From assembly GCA_030618505.1 (NCBI GenBank), contig JAUXDF010000178.1:1-6862 (forward strand): 6,862 nucleotides of DNA. Reading direction: 5' to 3'. The notes under the pieces are model-generated. The model was not told the DNA's origin. It made no database searches and was given only the letters and a program-made list of their open reading frames with translations. The stretch comes from Spongiibacteraceae bacterium (GTDB lineage Bacteria; Pseudomonadota; Gammaproteobacteria; Pseudomonadales; PIVM01). Shown one piece after another: positions 1 to 6,816 of this stretch; positions within the stretch are counted from its first letter, which is position 1, and each line of letters starts with the position of its first letter. The translations under genes and the position numbers were made by a program.

Positions 1-503
1 ACTGTCAAGTTTAGCTTGATGGTTTGCGATAAGGAAAACTCAAGTTCGGCAGTAAATTTAAAGGGGTAAAGTTTGTAAGTGTTTTTGTTGTTGCTAAAAA
101 GAAATGTTAGGGAGCAATGGCCATCAGGATCACAGCTCGCTTGTGTTAACTGCCATAATTGTGTGCGAACAAAACCGTGTTTGGGGTGTTTTACCGTGGA
201 GCCATGACAGCCAACGTTGGGCACGCCAAACCAGGGCAGGCAGATTGGAATGCCACCTCGAATTGCCTTGTCTTTTTCAAATTTTGCTTTGGGGCTAAGC
301 CACAATAAAGGGGCATTGCTATCGCAGGGCGTAAATTCCAATAGTTGCGCCCCTTGAATGGAAATGACCGCTTTGAATAGGCGGGTGCGGATAAGTAGTA
401 GAGCAAGGCCGGGTGCTTTGTCCCCGTAATAGCTAGCGCTATCGGAAATGGTTATTCCTGAAGTGCCAGCAATAATTTTTTTAATAGATGAACTGTCTGT
501 CAT
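1..503 (-). CDS. yeaD: D-hexose-6-phosphate mutarotase (YeaD family), 3' end cut off by the window edge
   Basis: Reading the minus strand from the ATG at 503-501 gives 167 codons open to the left edge with no stop, so the C-terminal part (family members are usually about 290-300 residues) is missing. Visible landmarks are GAQLLEFTP at residues 51-59, PLLWLSPKAKF at 65-75, RGGIPICLPWFG at 82-93 and KHGFVRTQLWQL at 108-119. These match in order the hallmark blocks of cytosolic aldose-1-epimerase-like proteins that interconvert alpha and beta anomers of glucose-6-phosphate and related hexose-6-phosphates. The His in HGFVR (residue 109) aligns with a conserved active-site His of the family; the C-terminal catalytic Glu would lie outside the window. 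The start is preceded by a weak purine-rich AGAG. The gene is transcribed divergently from the TonB receptor across 128 bp. The family call is firm; the exact sugar phosphate is not shown. Confidence 0.9.
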   Translation of the reverse strand, partial: MTDSSSIKKIIAGTSGITISDSASYYGDKAPGLALLLIRTRLFKAVISIQGAQLLEFTPCDSNAPLLWLSPKAKFEKDKAIRGGIPICLPWFGVPNVGCHGSTVKHPKHGFVRTQLWQLTQASCDPDGHCSLTFLFSNNKNTYKLYPFKFTAELEFSLSQTIKLNLT

Positions 504-533
504 TGCTCTACTTGTTTGATGTTGCTTAAGGTG

Positions 534-563
534 ATTGTAGCTATATGCGCTAAATGTTATTAA
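534..563 (-). promoter_or_regulatory. Candidate sigma70-type promoter for the mutarotase gene
   Basis: On the minus strand TTAATA (563-558, 4 of 6 to TTGACA) and TACAAT (539-534, 5 of 6 to TATAAT) are separated by 18 bp. Initiation would fall near 527, giving a leader of about 25 nt before the ATG at 503. The placement fits, but this is a consensus match in AT-rich DNA and nothing more. Confidence 0.35.
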
Positions 564-592
564 CGTGCCGTCAAGGTAGATAAATATGGCCA

Positions 593-622
593 AATCAATT
601 CATTTTACTATACTAATCAATT
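593..622. repeat. Pair of 8-bp direct repeats AATCAATT upstream of the receptor gene
   Basis: AATCAATT occurs at 593-600 and again at 615-622. The copies are 22 bp apart start to start, about two helical turns, so a protein could contact both on one face of the DNA. They flank TATACT (609-614), a 5-of-6 match to a -10 hexamer without a convincing -35. A regulator binding here could control the receptor, but chance is possible in AT-rich DNA. Confidence 0.3.
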
Positions 623-623
623 T

Positions 624-627
624 AGGG
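624..627 (+). promoter_or_regulatory. Ribosome binding site supporting the receptor start at 632
   Basis: AGGG lies 4 nt before the ATG at 632, a slightly short spacing. The next in-frame ATG (659) has no purine-rich stretch upstream, and an in-frame TGA at 629-631 rules out a longer start. This favours 632, although starting at 659 would also leave an acceptable signal peptide. Confidence 0.4.
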
Positions 628-631
628 TTGA

Positions 632-2800
632 ATGCATGGATTCTGCAGCAAAATTCTTATGGCTATAGGTAAACTTACCATTTTTGTCGTCATCACTGGC
701 GCATTGTTTTCGATGCGGAGCATGGCCGATGACGAATTGACAGACTTTCTCTCTCTTTCTCTAGATCAACTCATGGAGTTGGAAGTTACCGAAGTCGGAT
801 CATTAACCGCTACCTCGCTTAAAAAGACGCCCGCCGCGATAACGCGTATTACTGATCAGGATATCGTCAACACCGGTGCACGTAGTCTTTTCGAATTACT
901 GGATATCACCGTGCCGGGTGTGCAATGGATCCGTCATGCCTGGGGTGCCAACCATTTGGGAACCCGAGGTATTATCAGCAATACCGATGATAAAGTAATG
1001 ATCCGCGTTAACGGGCGTGTGATGAATGAGCGTACGCATTTTGGCGCTGTCTCTGAGCGCGACTTTCCAATGCTCAGTGATATTTACGCTATTAACGTGA
1101 TTCGAGGAGCCGGTTCATCTCTTTATGGAATGGGCGCTGTTTCAATGGTTATTGATATCACTACTCACTCTGCAAATACGCGAGAGGGGGTGGGGCTGAC
1201 ACTACGAAGTGGCGGGGTTTATCAGTTTAATTCCTTTGAAGGGCATATCAGCAAGAAATTGCAGAATGATCTTGGCGTCTATTTTTATGCGGCAATAGGT
1301 GATGTGAAAGGTGCCGATGAAGATGATGCACCGATTATCTTTGGTACCGATATTACTACTAAAGCTGGAGAGTTTGTTAAAAAAGGAACACCCGCACCTG
1401 GCCCGGAAAAAAACGATGGCTCTCAATTTCAGGGTCTGGCGCCAATCAAACTACATTTTCAGCTGACAAGTGAGGATACAGATTTTTGGGTGCGTTATAC
1501 GCGCTCAGGCGAAACACAAATGAGAGATATAGGTTTGTGGGCGGAGCCGCCAGTGGGTGGCGAGACGGTTGTGCCGGGCAGTGTCGAGATAGGATTTCAG
1601 CAAGCAACGGTGATGCTTGAACGGCGTTATAAGGCAAGTGAAGCGCTCTCCATTACCGGCGTGTTAAGTTTTGACAGCCAAAGTTTTGATCGTATGTTGC
1701 CTAATGAGGAGCCTGATTTTTATGCAAACAGCCATCGCGAAGATGAGTGGTTTGGCCAGGTGACAGCACAGTGGCAGTTTAGCGCTAATCATGACCTTGC
1801 ATTTGGCGGTGAAATTTCTCATGAAAAATTCGGCTTAAAAAGCCAGGGCGATGGCACTGATTCACCGGTTAATTCACGTCTTGGAAGTGAGATGCAAGAC
1901 TGGTCGACAAATACCGTATCACTTTTCGGCGAATGGCAGTGGCGCATTGCTGATGACTGGACCACCTTTATCGGTGGGCGTGCGGACAAAAACCGTTATA
2001 CCGACACGCTCTACTCACCAAGAGCCGCCGTGGTTTGGTCAGCGAGTGATAAGGACGCACTAAAAATGCTGCTAACGCGATCTCAGCGTATGAATGCGGC
2101 TGATCAAAATCGGGCAACTGCTTTAGAGGGGGTTGATAAAAGTGACTCTGAAAAGCTCGATAGTCTAGAGCTGCGCTATGAGCGTACAGGGCAGAATTCA
2201 CACTTCGCTGTTAGTAGCTTTTATTTAAAGCTGGATGCAATAGGTTGGGATTCTGAAATCTCCGAAGCGGTGTTGGTCGGGACTCAGAAACAATGGGGAA
2301 TGGAGTTTGAGTTCGAGAAAAAAGTGGGTGCCTATGCTCTGACTTTATCCCACGCTTATACCAAGTTGATTGATTTTGATTTAATAGGACAAGGCACTTT
2401 AATTACCGCCGAGCCCTCCGGTTTTGGTAATGATATTGCCAATTGGAGTAATCATATCAGTAAAGCGATGCTGAGCTATCATCTTAGCGATCGTTTGCAG
2501 TTGAATAGTTCTTTGCGTTTCTATTGGGGTTTTCCCGGGTCTGAGGACTATAGGGATAAATATGTTGCAGGGGGTACTGAGACAGTTGATGCGGACTGGG
2601 ATCAGGGTTACGACAAGCAGGTTTTTCTGAACTTTGGCGGAAATTATCGCCTGGGGGAGGCGAGCAGTATTCGTCTCGATTTGTATAATGTTCTGGGTTG
2701 GGTTGATAAAGACCTTAACAAGCGCACTGTGGCTGATTCATGGGGTTTTTATCGCTCGGAAGCAGCGGCATTTGCGCTGAGTTTTACAACGACTTTCTAG
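632..2800 (+). CDS. TonB-dependent outer-membrane receptor, substrate unknown
   Basis: This 722-residue protein imports a ligand across the outer membrane using energy passed from TonB-ExbB-ExbD. Residues 1-32 form a Sec signal peptide: Lys, then a hydrophobic core (LTIFVVITGALF), then cleavage after RSMA before DDELTDF. The mature N-terminus LSLDQLMELEVTEV (41-54) is the short segment that commonly precedes the plug in this receptor class. The plug runs from about 55 to 185, with PAAITRITDQDI (67-78), NHLGTRGI (107-114), MIRVNGRVMNE (123-133) and VIRGAGSSLYGMGAV (156-170). The remainder reads as alternating amphipathic strands and ends in Phe (SFTTTF), the usual outer-membrane assembly signal. 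Length is normal for the class. I see no clear TonB box and no Fur-box-like palindrome upstream, so iron-siderophore uptake is not indicated. The divergent mutarotase makes a carbohydrate ligand conceivable, but that is inference. No truncation or frameshift is apparent. Confidence 0.93.
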   Translation: MHGFCSKILMAIGKLTIFVVITGALFSMRSMADDELTDFLSLSLDQLMELEVTEVGSLTATSLKKTPAAITRITDQDIVNTGARSLFELLDITVPGVQWIRHAWGANHLGTRGIISNTDDKVMIRVNGRVMNERTHFGAVSERDFPMLSDIYAINVIRGAGSSLYGMGAVSMVIDITTHSANTREGVGLTLRSGGVYQFNSFEGHISKKLQNDLGVYFYAAIGDVKGADEDDAPIIFGTDITTKAGEFVKKGTPAPGPEKNDGSQFQGLAPIKLHFQLTSEDTDFWVRYTRSGETQMRDIGLWAEPPVGGETVVPGSVEIGFQQATVMLERRYKASEALSITGVLSFDSQSFDRMLPNEEPDFYANSHREDEWFGQVTAQWQFSANHDLAFGGEISHEKFGLKSQGDGTDSPVNSRLGSEMQDWSTNTVSLFGEWQWRIADDWTTFIGGRADKNRYTDTLYSPRAAVVWSASDKDALKMLLTRSQRMNAADQNRATALEGVDKSDSEKLDSLELRYERTGQNSHFAVSSFYLKLDAIGWDSEISEAVLVGTQKQWGMEFEFEKKVGAYALTLSHAYTKLIDFDLIGQGTLITAEPSGFGNDIANWSNHISKAMLSYHLSDRLQLNSSLRFYWGFPGSEDYRDKYVAGGTETVDADWDQGYDKQVFLNFGGNYRLGEASSIRLDLYNVLGWVDKDLNKRTVADSWGFYRSEAAAFALSFTTTF

Positions 2801-2840
2801 CCCGTATTTTCAGTGCTAATCTGTAAAAATTCATACGGGC
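2800..2840. terminator. Inverted repeat between convergent genes, possible bidirectional terminator
   Basis: GCCCGTAT (2800-2807) and ATACGGGC (2833-2840) form a perfect 8-bp stem; inside it CAG (2811-2813) can pair with CTG (2821-2823). It begins on the last base of the receptor stop codon and sits 45 bp past the stop of the opposing oxidoreductase gene, the expected place for a shared terminator. Neither strand has a T-run after the stem and the loop is long, so it is not a classic intrinsic terminator. Confidence 0.4.
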
Positions 2841-2885
2841 ATAGTGTGCTGGGAGTAAGTGCGCTGCGAGTATTGATTGTTACAT

Positions 2886-5800
2886 TTATTTCAGGCTAGT
2901 CAAGCCATCGGCAATCCATTGTTTAGTGAGTTTTTCCTGCACGGCGTTTTGACAAAGCCTTTGTCGCAATCCGGGAAAGTGAACTCGATCCAGTGGCTGA
3001 TCCTGATCAAAGCAGGAATAAACCACCGACATCTCACCGGTTTTGGGGTCTTTATGGGGCTGCAGGCACTGGGCGCAGATCTCTTTCATCATGCATTGCA
3101 TTGGCGAATTGATGCTGCCGATGGCGATGTGATCAGCTTTAAAATAAGGTTTTAATATGCCGTGGCGTGCTTCTTTAACAGCATTCATCATCATGTCGGA
3201 GCCGATGGCGATAATACGATCCACATCCCCAAGGGCTAGCCTTGTTTCACCAAGCTCACCTTTTCCATAGGCATCCATTGCTTGCACGACATTACCCACA
3301 AAAGCGCGATCTTGCCCACGTTCCGGGGTAAAACCTGGCGCCTGGTCGCAGCACCAGACGATTTCGTCGGCCGCTTTTTCTATATTCTCGATATGGTAGC
3401 GATCATTAACACCTTTGTAGGCGGCAAAATAAAGTACTCTGGATCCAGCGGCCCGCATTGCCTGGCCAATGGAAAATAGCACCGCATTACCCAGTCCGCC
3501 GCCGAGCAACAAGACGGTTTCAGCTTGCTTGGGTATTTCCGTGGGTGATCCGGTGGGGCCCATCAATACCACAGGCTCGCCGGGTTTAAGTTCCATACAA
3601 AGACTGCTGGAGCCACCCATTTCCATTACGATGGTAGAGATAAGCCCTTTTTCTCGATCAACCCAGGCGCCGGTTAATGCCATGCCTTCGGTACCCAGCG
3701 TGGTGTCTTCAAACTGGCTGGCATTGGCGCTGTAGTTTTGCAGACGGAAAAATTGCCCCGGGTGGAAGGCTTGTGCTGCAATAGGTGCTTTGAGGATAAC
3801 TTCAACAATGTTGGGTGTTAAACGAATCACTTTATGCACGCTGGCACGCAGCCCATCATTGAGTGCTTTGAACAATACCGTGCTGTCGATGGGGGAGGGT
3901 TTGTTTTTCAGTAAAGCACGATTAACGACAGGATAACCCTGCTTGGCACTGGCGATGGCTTTAACGACGTTGCCCGCAAAAGAGGGGTGCAGGTCGCCGA
4001 AAAAACTCATCGAACCTTGTTTTTGTGGTGCCATCAATACAACGACTTTTTCCGGCTTGGTTGACCATTGCGGTGTCACAGTCTGGCCTTCTTCGTCAAA
4101 GGCCTGGAAATATTTACCGTCCAGTTCGGAAAAGCCCGGGTGCTCACGGCTTAATACCGTATTGGGCTGCGTGCCCGCCGCAATTAATATGGAGCCTGCC
4201 GGTAGTGTGACTTCTTCACCCGTGGCCTGTGGTCTGCCGTTTTCATCAAGTGTTTGTCTGGCTAGACGCAGGCCGCTGGCGTGTTCGAAATTATCGACTT
4301 CAACAGCGACTGGTGAGAGCAGTTCTGCAAAACGGACACCTTGTTCAAAGGCCTTTTCTATTTCTTCATGATTCAGTTGATAGCTGGGAGCCGCAATCAT
4401 TTTGCGACGATAAGCGATGGTCGCACCACCCCATTGATTAAGCAGTTCGACAATTTTAGCTTCTCGTCCTTGCTCTTTAGCGGCTGCTCGTTCGGCCTGA
4501 ATGGCGCGGCCATGGTTGAGAAACTCATCGGCGATGATGCTTCCTTCTTCGGTCCATAAAGAGCGTACTTGTAACTCGCTATTTTTTTCGCAAAGCCGCT
4601 GGTAGCGATCAAGAAATTTCTCCACCTGTCGGACATAATAAACCAGCACTTCGGTGGCGGTGTCGATGGCGGTTAATCCGCCGCCGACAATAACTGCGGG
4701 CAAACGAACCTGAAGATTGGCGACGGAATCTTTTTTAGCCGCACCGGTTAGCTGCAAGGCCATTAAAAAATCTGAAGCCTGCCGGACTCCGCGCGCTAGA
4801 CCATTGGGAATATTCAGGAATGTTGGTTTGCCCGCACCCATGCAAAGTGCGATATGATCAAAGCCCATTTCATAAGCCGACTCTGTAGTGATGGCACTGC
4901 CAAAACGCACACCACCATAAAGCGAAAACTGAGCGCGGCGTTCCAGCAACAGGCGGATAATTTTTAGAAAGTTTTTATCCCAACGCACAGTAATACCGTA
5001 TTCAGCAACACCGCCAAAACCGGCTTGCACTCGATCATCAAGCTCCTCGCGAATCTCGTCCAGATGATGGATGGGCTGAAAGGGCGCGCGTTGGCCTTGT
5101 TGATCAACGCCGGATACAGAGCTATCCAGAGGTTCAATCTTGAGTCCATCAATACCAACAACACTATGCCCTTCGTTCATCAGAAAGTGCGCCAGAGAAA
5201 ACCCCGCCGGTCCCATGCCAACAATTAGCACCTTATAGCCAGAATCAGTCAGCGGTAGTGGTCGCTTGAAGTTCAGCGGGTTCCAGCGGGTTAGCAGGCT
5301 GTAGATTTCAAAACCCCAGGGCAGGTTAAGCACATCTTTTAAGATGCGTGTTTCGACCTGAGGGATATTCACCGGCTCCTGCTTTTGATAGATGCAGGCT
5401 TTCATGCAGTCATTGCAAATTCGGTGGCCAGTGGCGGCGGCCATCGGGTTGTCGGTAACGATAATGGCCAGAGCGGCAAGCGATAGACCATCCTGTTTTG
5501 CCTGATGCATTTCCGATATTTTTTCTTCCAGCGGGCAGCCCGCCAGTTTCACTTTCAGTGGGTTTTCTGCAAAGCCAGCCTGTTTTTGATCGCCTTTTCC
5601 TTTATTCAAAATCCCTGTTGAACAGGTGTCTTTGTGTCGGTTGTGGCAGATCACGCAGTAGTGTGCCTGATCAAGGGCACCCACCAAGTCTGTGCCCTGG
5701 TCGGTGAGATTAAAGCCATCGCGTTGCAGATGGCTGGCGGAGGGAGTGACCTTTTTGCTAACACCATCTTCTTCGATGCTGATTGTTTCGACGAGATTAA

Positions 5801-6380
5801 CAAAGTCGGTTTTTGCCGGCTGTTGAAACAGAATATCCTGTTGGTGTTTCTGCTGGCCTTCGCGGCTATGCAAGGCCCATGCAGCGTATTGTTTTGCCAG
5901 CTCAAGCTCTGTGTCGAATTTATCCGGATCTAGCAGCCAGTTCTCGACCTGAGTGGCAAAGGAAAGTTGATCGAGCTTGCCAATGAGTGCTGTAAGTTGC
6001 GCCTCGATAGTTGTGATATCAAAAGATTCTACGGCTTCTTTTTTGTAGGCCTTGGCGGCCTTTCGTTGTACAAAGAGTCGTTTGCAGCTGTATAGCGGAT
6101 CCAGTTTGCGGTGATCTTCGGCAAGCGTATTGCTCGCTGTTTTAATATCAAAAAGTTGGCTAAGAAATTCATTAAGGTAAGGCGACAGTGCAAGTAGTAG
6201 GTCGCTGTTGGTTTTTTTGTCGAGCTTTGCAGGGTTTTCACGAGCGGAGATTAACTGTCTGGCAAGTTCGTTGTCTTTGTCTTCGAGCTGTTTAACAAAC
6301 TGCTGGTCAACTTTGTGCAAGCCCTTGTCGGTATAAAGGTCTTCAAAGTGTAAATTAAAGGCAAGCTTTAGCTCAGACAT
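2886..6380 (-). CDS. Giant FAD/NAD(P)/iron-sulfur oxidoreductase: GltD/NfnB-like and PyrK/NfnA-like modules fused
   Basis: The 1164-residue cytosolic protein has no signal peptide or membrane segment (numbering from the ATG at 6380). Residues 1 to about 220 are charged and mostly helical; I recognise no fold. Residues 242-329 carry seven Cys (242, 245, 253, 282, 322, 325, 329) in the order seen in the GltD/NfnB N-terminus, including GCPLEEKISE and HRICNDCMKAC. An FAD Rossmann motif GMGPAG is at 388-393 and an NAD(P) motif VGGGLTAIDTA at 565-575, followed after a helical insertion of about 70 residues by AYRRKM. ILIAAGTQPN (731-740) and GDLHPSFAGNVV (795-806) close the GltD-like module. From about 825 an FNR-type module follows: HPGQFFRLQNYS (FAD), GGGLGNA at 960-966 (pyridine nucleotide) and IAIGSDMMMNAV. 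Cys 1096, 1102, 1105 and 1123 then resemble the PyrK [2Fe-2S] site, but with C-x5-C rather than C-x4-C. The likely role is electron transfer between NAD(P)H and another carrier, as in Nfn or Sud-type enzymes; partners and direction are unknown. The gene is convergent with the receptor gene and monocistronic within this window. Confidence 0.9.
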   Translation of the reverse strand: MSELKLAFNLHFEDLYTDKGLHKVDQQFVKQLEDKDNELARQLISARENPAKLDKKTNSDLLLALSPYLNEFLSQLFDIKTASNTLAEDHRKLDPLYSCKRLFVQRKAAKAYKKEAVESFDITTIEAQLTALIGKLDQLSFATQVENWLLDPDKFDTELELAKQYAAWALHSREGQQKHQQDILFQQPAKTDFVNLVETISIEEDGVSKKVTPSASHLQRDGFNLTDQGTDLVGALDQAHYCVICHNRHKDTCSTGILNKGKGDQKQAGFAENPLKVKLAGCPLEEKISEMHQAKQDGLSLAALAIIVTDNPMAAATGHRICNDCMKACIYQKQEPVNIPQVETRILKDVLNLPWGFEIYSLLTRWNPLNFKRPLPLTDSGYKVLIVGMGPAGFSLAHFLMNEGHSVVGIDGLKIEPLDSSVSGVDQQGQRAPFQPIHHLDEIREELDDRVQAGFGGVAEYGITVRWDKNFLKIIRLLLERRAQFSLYGGVRFGSAITTESAYEMGFDHIALCMGAGKPTFLNIPNGLARGVRQASDFLMALQLTGAAKKDSVANLQVRLPAVIVGGGLTAIDTATEVLVYYVRQVEKFLDRYQRLCEKNSELQVRSLWTEEGSIIADEFLNHGRAIQAERAAAKEQGREAKIVELLNQWGGATIAYRRKMIAAPSYQLNHEEIEKAFEQGVRFAELLSPVAVEVDNFEHASGLRLARQTLDENGRPQATGEEVTLPAGSILIAAGTQPNTVLSREHPGFSELDGKYFQAFDEEGQTVTPQWSTKPEKVVVLMAPQKQGSMSFFGDLHPSFAGNVVKAIASAKQGYPVVNRALLKNKPSPIDSTVLFKALNDGLRASVHKVIRLTPNIVEVILKAPIAAQAFHPGQFFRLQNYSANASQFEDTTLGTEGMALTGAWVDREKGLISTIVMEMGGSSSLCMELKPGEPVVLMGPTGSPTEIPKQAETVLLLGGGLGNAVLFSIGQAMRAAGSRVLYFAAYKGVNDRYHIENIEKAADEIVWCCDQAPGFTPERGQDRAFVGNVVQAMDAYGKGELGETRLALGDVDRIIAIGSDMMMNAVKEARHGILKPYFKADHIAIGSINSPMQCMMKEICAQCLQPHKDPKTGEMSVVYSCFDQDQPLDRVHFPGLRQRLCQNAVQEKLTKQWIADGLTSLK

Positions 6381-6388
6381 GGTCATCA

Positions 6389-6392
6389 TCCT
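6389..6392 (-). promoter_or_regulatory. Ribosome binding site deciding the oxidoreductase start at 6380
   Basis: On the minus strand AGGA ends 8 nt before the ATG at 6380 (protein begins MSELKLAF). The open frame extends to a GTG at 6437, but the only purine-rich string there (AAGG) abuts the GTG and cannot act as its ribosome binding site. ATG codons at 6389 and 6386 lack good spacing. I therefore take 6380; the longer reading would add 19 residues. Confidence 0.55.
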
Positions 6393-6635
6393 GTTGCAAG
6401 GCTCATCGATGAGTAACTGCTTGATACCGTCGTGCACCTTGTGTTCTGTAAGGCGTTAAGATTTTTATGATTGGCAGTGTATCTTTACTGTCATTCTTAA
6501 TCATTAGAAAAATTGATAAGTAGCCGCAGGCAGATCAAAGAAAGGCGAAAAATTCAGCACGGAAGATTTGAACTAATGTCTTATTGAGCGGGAACCCGGG
6601 CTGTGCAGGCAGGATAGGTGTGCGCGACTATTATC

Positions 6636-6649
6636 TATGCACGTACATA
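6636..6649. repeat. 14-bp near-perfect palindrome around ACGT, possible operator
   Basis: TATGCACGTACATA is self-complementary apart from one pair (C6640 against A6645). This size and symmetry suit a dimeric regulator, but it lies about 255 bp upstream of the oxidoreductase start and no promoter is evident beside it, so any role is speculative. Confidence 0.2.
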
Positions 6650-6700
6650 AGCAACTGGTAATATTGAGTTATACGGATAGTTTGTAGCCGTGATAGAGCT

Positions 6701-6744
6701 TGCGAAATCAAGGAGGTGTGCCTTATTCATCTCCGAATTTCGCA
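6701..6744. repeat. Hairpin enclosing a perfect Shine-Dalgarno-like string
   Basis: TGCGAAAT (6701-6708) pairs perfectly with ATTTCGCA (6737-6744), and inside it GGAG (6712-6715) pairs with CTCC (6731-6734), leaving a 15-nt loop. The plus-strand left arm reads AAGGAGGTG (6710-6718), complementary to the 16S rRNA 3' end. No ATG, GTG or TTG follows at normal spacing. No T-run follows either arm, so it is not an intrinsic terminator. Confidence 0.5.
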
Positions 6745-6762
6745 GGTTCACGCCCAGAGCGC

Positions 6763-6790
6763 TATGTTGGGTACACCGATACAGCCTACG
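6763..6790. repeat. Possible degenerate copy of a TGTTGGGT/CCTACG intergenic repeat
   Basis: ATGTTGGGT followed by ACACCGATACAGCCTACG resembles, from memory, the palindromic intergenic repeats of many proteobacteria whose ends read TGTTGGGT...CCTACG. Internal symmetry here is imperfect, with several mismatches. Only one copy is present in the window, so repeat status cannot be shown from this sequence. Confidence 0.2.
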
Positions 6791-6816
6791 GATTATTAAT
6801 TTATGCTTAACTGAGT

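Noticed and set aside
104..298. Plus-strand 64-codon open frame
   Set aside because: It lies antisense inside the mutarotase gene, has no family resemblance, and the minus-strand frame carries clear YeaD motifs.
191..406. Minus-strand 71-codon open frame
   Set aside because: It is a different frame of the same strand as the mutarotase; the frame from 503 has the conserved blocks, so this one is a shadow.
571..576. TTGACG on the minus strand as a strong -35 for the mutarotase
   Set aside because: It matches 5 of 6, but no acceptable -10 lies 16-18 bp downstream; the nearest TATA-like hexamer is about 23 bp away.
2877..3155. Plus-strand 92-codon open frame after the receptor gene
   Set aside because: It overlaps the C-terminal cluster-binding part of the oxidoreductase on the other strand and has no recognisable product.
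3943..4371. Plus-strand 142-codon open frame inside the oxidoreductase gene
   Set aside because: Ser/Cys/Pro-rich low-information translation fully antisense to a conserved NAD(P)-binding module, with no supporting domain.
5634..5933. Plus-strand 99-codon open frame inside the oxidoreductase gene
   Set aside because: Antisense to the cysteine region of the oxidoreductase; its apparent hydrophobicity comes from the reverse complement of charged codons.
6588..6605. GCGGGAACCCGGGC as part of a tRNA or terminator
   Set aside because: The loop would be only 2 nt, no tRNA cloverleaf can be built around it, and no T-run follows.
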